In this document: piece after piece, positions 10,101 to 20,151 of the stretch
Layout: each line of letters opens with the position of its first letter
Position numbering within the stretch: position 1 is the first letter of the stretch
Program-made: the position numbers and the translations under genes
NCBI RefSeq assembly: GCF_000264905.1
Contig: NW_006763132.1
Span: 129,130 to 149,999 of the forward strand
From: Stereum hirsutum FP-91666 SS1
Lineage: Eukaryota > Basidiomycota > Agaricomycetes > Russulales > Stereaceae
DNA length: 20,870 nucleotides
Reading direction: 5' to 3'
Notes under the pieces: generated by a model
Databases searched by the model: none
Told to the model about the DNA's origin: nothing
What the model saw: only the letters and a program-made list of their open reading frames with translations

Positions 10101-11478
10101 TCATATTATCATAAGTTCTGGCCGTTCAGTGTACGGCCACGCCATATGTGGAGGATCCACAATCCTTTCAACTTCCCGCACCAAACTCCCCTCATCCCCA
10201 ATCAAATCATCGCCATGCACAGAACTCGCGCCAGGCCAGCTCTGTGGCGGAAAGAAGTCGTCGTCCGAGTAGTCCGACCATTCTGAGTCCGGCGAGGAAG
10301 ATATGATGGGTCGACATACATCGTGATTTAGCGAAGGGCTCCCTGATTTCGCACACCCTACGAATGACTCGGTTCGATCGGAATGGTCGTAGTCCGGGTC
10401 TTCCGGGAGGTCAAGGACCAGAGCGCGAAACTGTTTCCTCCAGTACGCATAGTCAGGTGCCTCGTCAAAATTCATAGCTCGGGCGTACTCGATGAATTTG
10501 CCAAAGACAGACGGATAGCCAAAGCAGATATCGGGCCCAGACCATTGCTGTTTCATGAGGAAGATGCCGTTGTCATCCTTGCCGTACCAAGGTAGAGGTC
10601 CACGAAGTAGCCATGCAATGGTGTATGACAAGGACTCGATGTCGTCTCTGCGAGATGGGCCTTATCGAGATGAGCTGTGTCGGCCTCATCGAAGAGAGCC
10701 CAAAGATACGTACTGTTGTGAAGATGAACAGGGATACTCGCGAATGGTGCAGTACCGCGTAGGTTTGGAGTAGTTCGAGGCGGCAAGGGTTGTAAAGTGA
10801 CTGGATCGCGCCAAGACTTTGCGAGACCGAAGTCGATGAGATGAACTCTTCCCTCTTTGGGAGGTAGCCCGAATAAAAAGTTGTCTGGTTTGATGTCTCC
10901 GTGAACGAGACCTTGTGAGTGCATATATCCGATTGAATCGAACTTTATAAACGATAAGAGAGACCGTGACTATTAGCTCACAGGATCCAAAAGGCGGGAT
11001 AAAATGACTTTACCATTTGGCAGACAACCACTACCAAGTTCCTCATAGTGAGGCGCTCCCCTTTCGTCGTGTTAGGATTAATACAGGGCCCCAGGAGCTC
11101 CATCGCAAGATACTCAAACCATTGTGATTTTCCCCACGCATAGACTCGAGGAATACTGGGATGATCTGTACAATGATGCGTATTCAGCGCGAAAGTTAGT
11201 CTGGTTTGTGGCGAAGTACCTGCCTCGTAGTCTTAACAGGACACACGCCTCGTGTCGGAGTACGGGGTTTTTCACCAGGCTAGTCGTACGAGCCTTCTTT
11301 AGCGCGATGAGTTTTCGAGGCTTAGACTTGTCGGTTGCCATAAGGGCATGGTAGACTTTTCCTACCAAACAACGCCAGATTCATCAGCGTCGAACACGTT
11401 GCATCGAGAAGTTGGATGCTTGAACAAACCGTACCCCCCATCACCAATAGCCTGAGGATGGCATAATTCGAGATACAT
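10101..11478 (-). CDS. Casein-kinase-1-like protein kinase (kinase A), 5 exons
   Basis: Minus-strand exons 11430-11478, 11224-11361, 11014-11165, 10714-10942 and 10101-10660 give 375 aa in frame. The glycine loop is IGDGGYGKVY (residues 11-20), split by intron 1. The ATP-binding Lys is K38 (IALK) and the helix C Glu is E54 (NPVLRHE). The catalytic loop is HGDIKPDN (D129, N134) and the metal-binding motif is DFG (150-152). GTAPFASI, RRDDIESLSY and LRGPLPW follow the casein kinase 1 layout, and FDEAPDYAYWRKQF matches the CK1 C-lobe end. All catalytic residues are present. The usual HRD Arg is Gly, so activation may not depend on loop phosphorylation. The C-terminal tail is Asp/Ser-rich (SDYSDDDFF), a possible self-phosphorylation region. 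The N-terminus before the loop is very short (10 residues), and an alternative upstream start exists in the same open frame. Its substrate is unknown. Confidence 0.85.
11166..11223 (-). other. GC-AG intron (intron 2 of kinase A)
   Basis: The donor is CGAG|GCAGGT, the acceptor TTGTACAG, and a CTGAA branch-like word lies inside. The only frame that continues into HPSIPRVYAWG requires splicing at GC; the GTACTT four bases on shifts the frame. The paralogs at 13414 and 19906 have a normal GT at the equivalent position. Confidence 0.7.
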
Positions 11479-12111
11479 GACAGTTTTTGAAAGGAGATGC
11501 AGAGCGAAAAAGAATTTTCTTTGTGAGACATCCGTGTTGAAGTGAAGAAGGAAGAAGCAAACACGACCAAATAGAGAACTTTTCGCCGTTAGCGCCTCCG
11601 CTTGACCTCCGCTCTGCCCCTACGCCACCACAATTCTCTGAACACTTTCTCCAAAATATTACCTATTTGTGCTTCGCTGGCGAGAGAGAAATAATAAAGA
11701 GGATGGTGCTGTCCGAGCTCGACGCTCGTAGGTTGTGTTTTTAGAGTGACGTCTACTTTGGTCTACTTATCTGGTTCATTACGAGTTACCCGATGAAGCT
11801 GTCGAAAGGCACATTGCTTGTGCCTCTCCCCCGTGGTCTTCTCGTTTGCATCGTCAACAAACAATCCAACAGTACAACCATCACGAACGCTCCTACGCCA
11901 CCATCTTCAACCACAGAGAAACACGACTAAATACCTCAATCTTCCACCCGATTATACACCCCCACCGCCCACGGTCCCCCAAACCTCTCCTCATCCTCAT
12001 CTTCCTCGTCCTCCGTCAACATACTCTCCACATTAAAGCATCTCCTCCTCCCCATCTCCGGCACCGCCCCGATCCTACCCACATATTTCCGCACGATTCT
12101 TTTCTCGTCTT
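11479..12111. promoter_or_regulatory. Intergenic between kinase B 3' end and kinase A start
   Basis: It holds the promoter and 5' UTR of kinase A and the 3' UTR of kinase B. A Pro/His-rich plus-strand frame near 11818-12115 is compositional and shows no family resemblance. Confidence 0.4.
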
Positions 12112-13233
12112 CTAGAACGTCTTCTGCGCGGATGATGTAGGGTGAGTGGCCGGATGGGACGGGATACCAGCCGTCGTCTTCGTCTGGGAGTTCTGGAACG
12201 TAGGCTTTGGGGTCTGGATCGTTGAAAGTGGGCGAGAGGGATGTGTTAACGGAGTGGCGTTCGTGGGCGGGGGTTCGATAGGCGGGCTACTCTTATCCGC
12301 GGGATCATATAACGGTGTCCCGCTCAATCCCAATCCCGCAACGAGGTCTAGGAAACGTCCTCTCCAAGCCTTATAATCCTGCCTCTCCTCAAAGCCTAAC
12401 GCCCTACAATAATCCACGAAACTCCCGAATATACCGCCGTAGTGAGGATAGAGATCCATACCGTTCCATTCACTCTTTTGGTTCATGATTTCGACTTCCG
12501 TGGGCCAGTGGGACATGTCGGGAGTGGACCAGGGGAGGGAGACGCAGAGGAGTCGAATGAGGGTGTAGGAGAGGGATTCGAGGTCGTCTGTGCGTGAGGG
12601 ACCTGGACGCGTCCTGTTAGCTCAGATACGATATGGAGTGTTCATGACAGCGTGAGGAGAGTTGGGATGATGAGACTTACTGCGTCGGAGATGTATGTTG
12701 ATACTCGCATAATCGAGCGTCCCACGCGCTTCTCGTAACACGTACGGCTTCACGTGCTCGTATTCGTGCGGTCCTTCGGAAGTAGGACGTGTATACCGCG
12801 TCGCAAGTCCATAGTCTATTAGGTATATCTGACCCGTTTTCGGTCCAGGTCCTAGTCCGAAAAGAAAATGATCGGGCTTTATGCCGCCGTGGACGATTCC
12901 GTGTGCGTGGACACGTTCGATCGCATCGAGCTGCTCGCGCCAAGGTTCAAATCAAAGCAGATAATCAGTGGCGATGCCGTTGAGTTGAGTTACTAAATCG
13001 TTTACCATCTGACATGCCAATGACACCAGATTCCGCAAAGTCAACGGACCCGTTGATGGTATCTCCTCAAGAACGTTCCTGCCTAACAGTTCCAACGCCA
13101 AATATTCATAGAAACGAGATTTTCCCCAGGCGTAGACTTCGGGGATACTTCTATGACCTGGATAAGTGGGAACATTGCATAGCTGCCGGTCAGTCGTCTT
13201 CGAGTTTTATGAGTTGTGAAGAAACAACGATGG

Positions 13234-13355
13234 GACAGATGACAGAGACGTAGGTGGTACGGATGAGAGCAGCAAATATGGTGCGGATGAGACAGCAAAG
13301 ATGGTACGAACACAAGAGACGAAGATGATACAGAGACGTAGATGGTACGCATGAA
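13234..13355. repeat. Imperfect ~24-bp minisatellite inside kinase B intron 2
   Basis: On the plus strand the words GATGGTACG, GCGGATGAGA, CAGCAAA and AGAGACGTAG recur in about five degenerate units. They lie in the 257-nt intron between kinase B exons 2 and 3. A more decayed version of the same motif (ATCCGTACCA) is in the matching intron of kinase C. Confidence 0.6.
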
Positions 13356-13643
13356 AGAACTATAGCTACTACGGCTGAAAAAGACAAATACGTCGTGCAA
13401 AAAAGGTCACGTACCTCGCAACTTGACCAAGATGGCCGCTTCGTGGCGCAAGACGGGATTAAGGACGTATCCCGTTAAGTTACGTGCACCGTTTTTAGCG
13501 CTACGACTTTGCCCTTTTGGCCCGCTGGGTTTTCTGGGGAACGCATTTCCGCGAGGTAGACTTCACCTTTATTATTTCATTCTTCATCATCAGTAATTCG
13601 TCCCCAAGCTTCCGAGATCCCCTCTGCTATCCCCGTGGCGCAG

Positions 13644-13679
13644 AGGAAGGAAGGATGGAAGGAAGGAAGGAAGGAAGGA
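13644..13679. repeat. (GGAA)n microsatellite in kinase B intron 1
   Basis: About eight GGAA units occur with two GGAT interruptions. The tract sits in the 131-nt intron 13567-13697 and appears as a TTCC tract on the transcribed sense. Confidence 0.85.
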
Positions 13680-13803
13680 TTGAAGTTAGACACTCACCAG
13701 ACGCACCAGACGCACCATCGCCAAGCTCCTCCTCAGAGATCACAGAGAGCGTCACCGAGCCAGGGTGAACTGCAGACGTTAAAGTCGTAGGTTGCAGAGC
13801 CAT

Positions 13804-13936
13804 TCAGAACATGGCGGGCTGAGCGCTGAGGCCTGAGGAACGGACGAAGAAGAGGGAGACGAAAACTTGAAGGATCGTCCGGGAGTTGCCGTTGGATCCG
13901 AATCCGAGTCACCGTCCGCACTGGCCACCATGTGGC
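13804..13936. repeat. Upstream part of the B/C duplication
   Basis: The reverse complement of this segment matches 19403-19532 upstream of kinase C. Shared words include ACGGCAACTCCCGGACGATC and TCGTCCGTTCCTCAG. The duplicated unit therefore includes sequence 5' of the kinase start codon, probably its 5' UTR or promoter. Confidence 0.7.
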
Positions 13937-14617
13937 GTAGAAAGTAGAAAGTGGGACTCAGTCTCGCCATTTGTCTCATGGGATACTGGAGATTATGTAT
14001 GTCTGAAGTCCAGTCTACTAGTACGAGCAGATGCATATTGGGGAGACCTACGTCCACTGAGCGTATTGGCCGAACATATGGAGTTTACCCTTCATGGCAT
14101 GTAAAGCGGCTAAAGTACTTACTTAGAGCAAGAAGAGCCCGGGCCGGCCCTCTAGTACACCAAGCGCGAGCATTATCCTGTACTTTATACATACACCGGT
14201 AGGGTATCCAACGATCCGACGATTGAAAGATGAAACCGACTCGAGGGAGTACTCTACATACTTACTACGTGTGTGCGCCGTAGGAGAAAGAGAATTCGTC
14301 CAGCAAAATCGGGCTAGGTCAGGTTTTACTTACTGCCCGTCCGATCATTTCACATGAATTTAAACCGAAAGGGATCTGGATGGTACGTATGAGACTCTTT
14401 TTATTATAACGCACTGAGACGAGAGACCGAAAGCAGGAGCAATTATTGATTATGTAGGAGCCCGAGCGAGTGTTAGAGTCAGAGCCGCGAGATCAAGCTT
14501 AAGCCTCTATCGCTTTAAACTTAAAGCAACCACTGGCAATGAGAAGTGAGGGTATGATTTAGAGTGCATTGGATTCGATGGTGGATACAAGTTGTGGTGA
14601 GATACGAGAGTGCTTAT
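13937..14617. other. Intergenic, no supported gene
   Basis: Only short frames are seen, none with family resemblance. Confidence 0.45.
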
Positions 14618-14649
14618 GGGAGGGGGTAAGGGGGGGGGGGTGAGGGGGG
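14618..14649 (+). other. G-run tract with G-quadruplex pattern
   Basis: Four runs of 3, 5, about 11 and 6 G are separated by A, TAA and TGA, which satisfies the usual G3+ N1-7 quadruplex pattern on the plus strand. Confidence 0.65.
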
Positions 14650-14874
14650 ATAACTTGAAGAGAGACACGGCGGGAGAGGGGAACGATGGAGTGGGCCCTA
14701 GGGTGGTGATAGTTCGCTCGATGCTGCCCTGATCCAAAGCCGATAGAGCATATACTCGTAAGGTCGGAGTGTTGAACGTTGAACGTTGAGCGATGATCGA
14801 CGAACGATGATCAGGACAGATAAATGTTGGCGAAAAAGCCCGAAGACCAAGACAACACCAACACAGACAGCACA

Positions 14875-15212
14875 GACAGCACAGACCGCAGAGACACGAG
14901 AACATAAGTAACTATAGGAACATAGAAGATCTGTCAAAGCGAAACGAAGACCCCGCGGAGATTCTCCTCGAATCTTGGGAGGAAAGTGGAGCAGACAGAG
15001 ATCATGGCGCTCGATGTCAATGCGGGATGGTGAGGGCTCGTTGTGGTTGCTAAAGTGAATTTTGTATGGATGATGATCAGAGGAGACGCTGTGTAATGTT
15101 GATGATGGAGCTCAGCATTGCGATCTCGAGGATCTGGGAGTTGAAAGCATGCCAGTGGAGCGCCACGATGTGCTTTGTGGATGTAGAGAAACTGAGAACG
15201 GGGACGTCGACT
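14875..15212 (+). repeat. Direct duplication, copy 1
   Basis: It aligns along its whole length with 15713-16040. Shared blocks include GACAGCACAGACCG, GAAGATCTGTCAAA, TGGATGATGATCAGAGGAG, TGTTGATGATGGAGC and ATCTCGAGGATCTG. The copies differ by many substitutions and small indels. No coding frame is conserved between them, so I do not assign a gene. Confidence 0.8.
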
Positions 15213-15712
15213 GATCATGAGTACAGCAAGCGAGGTCGCGATCGAAAGACGAGTAATCGAGCAGGATGCGTAGTACACCCTCTTTCGTCCGATCTCTTCT
15301 TATTGTGCATCGAAAGGGATCTATACTTACCGTATGCAATACGGCGCTCTTTAGCACACTGAGCGACGTCGACGTCGACGAGGGACAGAAACGACGCATA
15401 ATTATCTAGCTAGGAATCCAAGACAAAGAACGGCGAAGAACAAGCTCCGATGCTTTCGTTCACAAGGTCTGTCACATTTGTTGATATAGTTTCTGCTCTG
15501 AATCCGAGAATGACGAGTGTCAATGAGGGTGTGCGCAGGAGTCGATGATGGTGTGAGGCAGAGATGGCTGGGAGAGCAGAACGATGAAGTGCTGATGTTG
15601 ATCACAAGACGATGGAGGATACTTGGCGTAAATCCCGAATCGAGCATTTGAGTAACAAAGGAGACACATAAGATTCGTCGAAATCCACAACAAAGTCGAA
15701 TATAACACAGAT

Positions 15713-16040
15713 GACAGCACAGACCGAAGAGGGACGAGCAAGGACGAGAACACAAGAACATGGAAGATCTGTCAAATCGCAACGAAAAGCACCTCGCGGA
15801 GAGTCTCTCGGATCTTGGGGAGAAGGTGGAGCAGAGGTGACGGCGCTCAATGTAGCCTGAAGAGGTCTTGTTACGGTAGATAGAGTGAACTTTGCATGGA
15901 TGATGATCAGAGGAGCTGCTGATGCTGATGTTGATGATGGAGCGGAGCGTTCAAGTGATCTCGAGGATCTGCGAGTTGGATGGACGGTGCGCCACGATGG
16001 CTTTGTACCTGTAGAGCAAACGAGAAGGCGAGGGTCGACT
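15713..16040 (+). repeat. Direct duplication, copy 2
   Basis: It is the partner of 14875-15212, with starts about 838 bp apart. It contains the short plus-strand frame MEDLSNRNEKHLAESL..., which is frameshifted in copy 1. That argues against a conserved peptide. Confidence 0.8.
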
Positions 16041-16374
16041 CAGTACATGTACAGATATCGGCGTCGTAGGTTGCATAAGGAGGAGGCGAAGGAGGAGAGG
16101 AAGGGCGGAGGAATGTGAGCGTGGGAGAGAGGAGTAAGAACCGCGTGGGAAGCCTCGGGGCCGGAAGGCCAAGATGGAAGACCGTGCGGTCGGCGCTTGC
16201 TTGAGCTTCTTTTCTGACCCGAATGGAGTGGACGATGGCCTCAGCAGCAAGCCCATCTCTTCTACTTATACCACTCCTCCGAATCGTCTGCTACGACAAG
16301 AACAAGCAGCTATCCACTCCACGCAACCGTTCCGAACGTAACCGTGACCAAGAAACAGGACATCGGGAGGGTCG
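16041..16374. promoter_or_regulatory. Region upstream of the seven-helix membrane protein gene
   Basis: It is non-coding as far as I can see and must include the 5' UTR and promoter of the plus-strand gene starting at 16375. No defined element is recognised. Confidence 0.4.
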
Positions 16375-19063
16375 ATGGCACTCGACCTCGATGATCCGCT
16401 CATCCAGATAAAGAGTCCGTCCGTCTGACTTCCCCTCTCCGCCCCGCCACTGACGCATCTCTCGATCAGTCACAGAGTCGGTCTGTGGATTTGTCGCGAT
16501 ATGCATGACTGCAGTCAGGCTGTATATTCGGAGAGGGAGATACTGGTGGGATGATGCTTGGACGTTCTTTTCCTTGCTCTGGTGCGTTCTCTTCGGATTA
16601 CTTTACTTGGACGATGTAGCTCATCTTTTACTAGTCTTTTGATTCAGATCGTGAGCGTGTTTATGCACGTAGAGAACCCTGGTTCGTTCTATTTCTATTT
16701 CTGTTTTCCCTTCGCAATCTTCTCCTCCCTACTCGTTCAACCTACCCGCCTCTGCATCTTCGCTACGCCTCTTGGCATCGCTCTCGTCCAGTCTCCTGCC
16801 CCTCCTTCTGGTCTTCGCCTGACACTTGGCAGATATGCGCATACGTCTCGCATCGTCCTCTCATTCTACCCTGAGCTGTTCGCGTCTGTTCTTTGATGTA
16901 TCTGGAGGGTGCAAGTCGTGCCCGCTATCTTTGGCGCTTTTCTTGTCGCAGCAGTATACCTGGGCTGCTACCTAACTGCTCCTATCCGCATGCGATTATG
17001 CATGTACCACGCATATATCTAGTCTTCCTCTCCTCAAACTCGTGAATCCACGACAGCTTTCCTCTGCAGCTCCTGCGTGCCTCTCTCCGTTCCCAAAACC
17101 ACCTCACTAACCTCGCCCCCCTCCTCCCACAGACTCCCTCCCGCACACCTCCCTAATCGCAGCCTACTACCTCATGGCCTCCACCTTCTACGTAACAATC
17201 TGGACCGCCCGCCTCTCCATCCTCTTCTCCATCATCCGCATCGACCCGGACCCCCACGTCCGCCGTCGCCTCACCTTCGTCGCCGGCCTTTTCTTCGGCG
17301 CGATCTTATTTTTTCTGGCGCAGTTGCTTTGGGTGTGTGAACCCCAGAAGGGTTGGAAGGAGGAGAGGAGCCCGCAGTGTGCGTTGAATAAGGAGGTGGC
17401 TATTTGTCAGGTCGTTTGTGAGTGTTTTCGTTGGTTGTTTGTTTGTATGGAGTTATCCATCCATATCCATGTTGCTATTCGTTCTTCACTTCCTACGCTC
17501 TGTCGTCCCCGTCCCCAATATCTCTCTTCCTTCTCTGATATCTTCCACTTTTATCCTTCTTCTACTTTCCCTCCACGTTTCCTTCTCCTTCTATCGTTTT
17601 CCCCCCGACCCTTGAACTGACCATCCCCTCCCTCCCTTCTTTCCGTCTCCCTCCCTTCTTCCCGTCTCCCCCAAACTTCAAACCACGACCCACGGTCCCT
17701 CCCCAACCCAACTCAACAGCCGACGTCCTCTCCGACCTCCTCCTCATAACCCTCCCCCTCCGCCTAATCCACGGAATCAAATCCTCCTCCCTCCGCCGCC
17801 GTCTCTACATCATCTTCTCAACCTCCATCATCACCACCATCGTCTCCCTCGTGCACGCAGCCTACATCATCACCGATGGCGGAATCAAAGTCAGTCTATC
17901 TCCCTCTTATCCCTCTTACTACTCTTCACGGGAGAAGGGAGAATGGTACGCTAATGGATGTGGCGTGGATAAAGGTCGTCATCGCCGCCCTAGTCGAAGA
18001 CTGCATGTCCCTCTCCGTAGCGAACGTCCCCGTCGTCGCAACCGCCATCCTCCGCTGGTGCGGCGTCGGTGAATCTTCAGGCGACGGCGCACCGCGTACC
18101 CCACGGACCCGGCGTACTCCAGGCACTCCTCGAGGGGGAACGGACACAGAACGCGAAGTTGAAGATGATGATGATGAGGAGGGAGGGCCACGATTCGCGT
18201 TTAGTACTACGTTCCGGTTCCGCTCCAGATGGACTATAGGGACGAGAGAGGGAGCGACGACGAATGGTATAACTACTACCAGGTTGGGGAGGGCGTTGAG
18301 CGGTGGGATGGGGATGGGGACGGTGCTTGAGACGAGGAGGGAGGGGGGGATGAAGAGCGGTGGGTCGGAGATGGAGATGGGGATGGAGGAGGGGGGGAAG
18401 GGATCGAAGGGGTCGAAGGGGTGGACGGGGACGACGGGGACGACTGGCACCACGGGATCGGGGTCTGGGAGCGATGTGGACGGGGATGGGGAGGGGGCGG
18501 AGGGAGAAGGGGAGGTCCCGAATTCGGCGTCGAGGCTTATGCATCCTGTGCCACCATCTCCGCAGACGCCACAGACGCCGCAATCGGGACAGTCAAGGCC
18601 GGGAGGGAAGGTGAGGATGAGTGGGGAGTCGACAAAAGTGGAGATGGAGAGGCCGCCTGGGGTACCGGTTCCGGTGCCCCCGTCGCTGCCGCGAACACAT
18701 ACACATTCCAACCCCGCACCACAAATACAACCACCACAATCACACCTCGACTCATCACAACCACCTCCACCACCACCACCACCTCAACCGCCACTTCCCC
18801 CGCCACGTCAGCCACCCCAACCACAACTTCCACCAAGTCGAAGCCGAGACCGAGTCGGACAACCAGATCGCGTCGGACAAGAGAGCTACGACATCCAATG
18901 GACGCCGGAGACGAGTTTTATCAGTTCGGGCGGGAGTGGTGGTAGTAGTTCTGGCGGCGGCAGTAACGGTGGGGAAGGGAGGAGAGAAGGAGGGGGGAGA
19001 AGACCGTATTTTATTAGTGTGGGGAGTGCGCAGCGGGAGAGGGGGTTTGAGGGGGAGGGATAG
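16375..19063 (+). CDS. Seven-transmembrane integral membrane protein with long low-complexity tail, 6 exons
   Basis: Proposed exons 16375-16414, 16470-16585, 16648-16681, 17133-17417, 17720-17889 and 17975-19063 sum to 1734 nt (577 aa). Seven hydrophobic helices are visible: about residues 17-34 (VCGFVAICMTAV), 39-60 (WWDDAWTFFSLLW), 70-96, 102-125, 148-175, 183-207 and 216-243. The set WWDDAW, WTARLSILFSIIRIDPD, the Cys-bounded loop WVCEPQKGW...SPQC and RLYIIFSTSIITTIVSLVHAAYI fits a fungal rhodopsin-like/PTH11-like integral membrane family. Residues after about 245 form a cytoplasm-like tail: an acidic run, Gly/Thr/Ser repeats (TGTTGTTGTTGSGSG), a polyproline stretch, and Gly/Ser at the end. 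The last three exons are firm. The first three are small, with weak donors (GTCCGT, GTTCTC, GTTCGT) and a 451-nt intron, so the 5' end may need correction. Ligand and function are unknown. Confidence 0.78.
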
Positions 19064-19116
19064 GTAGGCTACGGTGGCGACTTCGTCCGTTTTCGACAGA
19101 GTGTTTCGTTTTTTGT
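19064..19116. other. 3' flank of the membrane protein gene
   Basis: This is a probable 3' UTR, with no gene. Confidence 0.4.
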
Positions 19117-19138
19117 GTTGTTGTTGTTGTTGTTGTTG
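19117..19138. repeat. (GTT)n microsatellite
   Basis: About seven GTT/TTG trinucleotide units occur in a row just after the membrane protein stop codon. Confidence 0.9.
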
Positions 19139-19189
19139 AGTGCGATTGTATGTGTACTTTGCCGCGTTTCGTTCTCGCTTTGCTTGCTG

Positions 19190-19270
19190 AATCTGTCTGT
19201 TTGTGTCTGTCTGTGTCTGTTTGTGTCTGTCTGTGTTTGTGCTTGTCTGTGTCTGTTCGTCTGTTTGTGT
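19190..19270. repeat. (TGTC/TGTT)n simple repeat
   Basis: A stretch of about 80 nt is built from TGTCTGTCTGTG and TGTTTGTG units. Apparent reading frames through it are compositional. Confidence 0.85.
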
Positions 19271-19402
19271 TTTGTACTACATATTTGTATACCATACCAT
19301 ATCATATCATCTTATTTCGTATCGATCTCAATCCCTCGTCTGCTCACCTGGGACGGGCGCTCGAATTCGAAGGGGAAGTCTCGAGTCTCGAAGCAGAACC
19401 GG

Positions 19403-20151
19403 GCCACATGCATATGGTGGCACAGTGGCTGCGGACTCAACGGCAACTCCCGGACGATCTTTCGAGTTTTCATCGTCCTCGTCCGTTCCTCAGTTCCCCG
19501 CCATATTCTACATGGGCCGTACCATGCTCTGAATGGCTCATGAAGCTACTTCTGCGGCACAGCCTGCTTCGGTGACGCTTACTGTGATAGATGAGGAGGA
19601 GCTTCTGGTGAGCGGTGACCTTCCCCTATCTTCTCCTCTCCTCGTCACCACGGTGCGAAGAGTTCACGCCGGCGCATGGAACGGTCGAATCACTCATGAT
19701 AATACTGAAATGAAATAAAATCATGAAGGAGAAGTATACCTTGCCGAAATGCGCACCTCAGCCTCGAACATCCAAGAACTAATAGGAATCCCTGGGGCGA
19801 GCGCAAACACGAAAGTCGTGGCTCTCAAAACGGCGCACATCACCCGATAGGTCCTTAACCCCGTCCTTCGCCACGAGTATGCCATACTACTGGTCAAGTT
19901 GCGAGGTATGTACGTGACCTTCGTCATTCATAATATCTTTGTCTATTTTATCCGTAATCTCTTCGCCTTTATCATCCGTACCACGTACACCTTTTTCATA
20001 TTAATATGTACCATCCTTGTTTCTTCACAAGTTATGAGACTCGAAGATAACTGATCATGAGTGTGGCGTCCTAGGTCATCGAAATGTCCCTGAAGTATAC
20101 GCATGGGGAAAATCGCGTTTCTATGGGTATCTGGCGTTGGAGCTCCTGTAA
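19403..20151 (+). pseudogene. Truncated inverted copy of casein-kinase-1-like gene (kinase C)
   Basis: It is collinear with kinase B but on the opposite strand. Upstream homology covers 19403-19532. Exon 1 remnant 19533-19607 (SVTLTVIDEEEL) lacks the glycine loop codons. Exon 2 remnant 19729-19905 has EVYLAEM, VVALK and NPVLRHE. A 169-nt intron with a normal GTATGT donor follows. Exon 3 remnant 20075-20151 reads HRNVPEVYAWGKSRFYGYLALELL and then stops. An in-frame TAG at 19848-19850 replaces a Tyr codon. The rest of the N-lobe end and the whole C-lobe, with catalytic loop and DFG, are absent. The copy is dead as a kinase. Confidence 0.8.

Larger units (their letters stand above)
12112..13803 (-). 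pseudogene. Casein-kinase-1-like paralog (kinase B), frameshifted, catalytic Asp lost
   Basis: Five minus-strand exons match kinase A: 13698-13803, 13415-13566, 13006-13157, 12681-12930 and 12112-12602. Intron positions and phases are the same. The glycine loop (GDGASGEVYLAEM), VVALK, RHEAAIL, EVYAWGKS, the SRTDDLESLSY segment and the CK1 C-lobe are recognisable. Exon 2 is 152 nt where an in-frame length would be 147. An extra 5 nt after VVALKTVHV (around 13471-13485) produces a stop at 13475-13477. The catalytic loop reads HGGIKPDH: the catalytic Asp codon is Gly (12883-12885) and the metal-binding Asn is His. DFG is DYG. The last three exons are otherwise open, with a tail of about 80 residues rich in Pro, Ser and Thr. 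It is most likely a decaying gene. A pseudokinase expressed from a downstream start cannot be excluded. Confidence 0.75.

Noticed and set aside
15363..15382. Short GACGTC/GTCGAC repeat as a possible CRE-like operator
   Set aside because: It is a short simple repeat with no gene start nearby to support a regulatory role.
17926..18711. 261-codon minus-strand frame
   Set aside because: It is antisense to the real membrane protein exon. Its Pro/Val/Ser repeats mirror the repetitive tail codons of the sense strand.
18421..19067. Thr/His/Pro-rich frames on the plus strand
   Set aside because: They are alternative frames of the same low-complexity exon. The frame contiguous with the seventh helix is the genuine one.
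19115..19575. Cys/Leu/Val-rich frames of about 140 codons that look like a signal or membrane protein
   Set aside because: They are generated by the GTT and TGTC simple repeats and then run into the kinase C remnant in the wrong frame.
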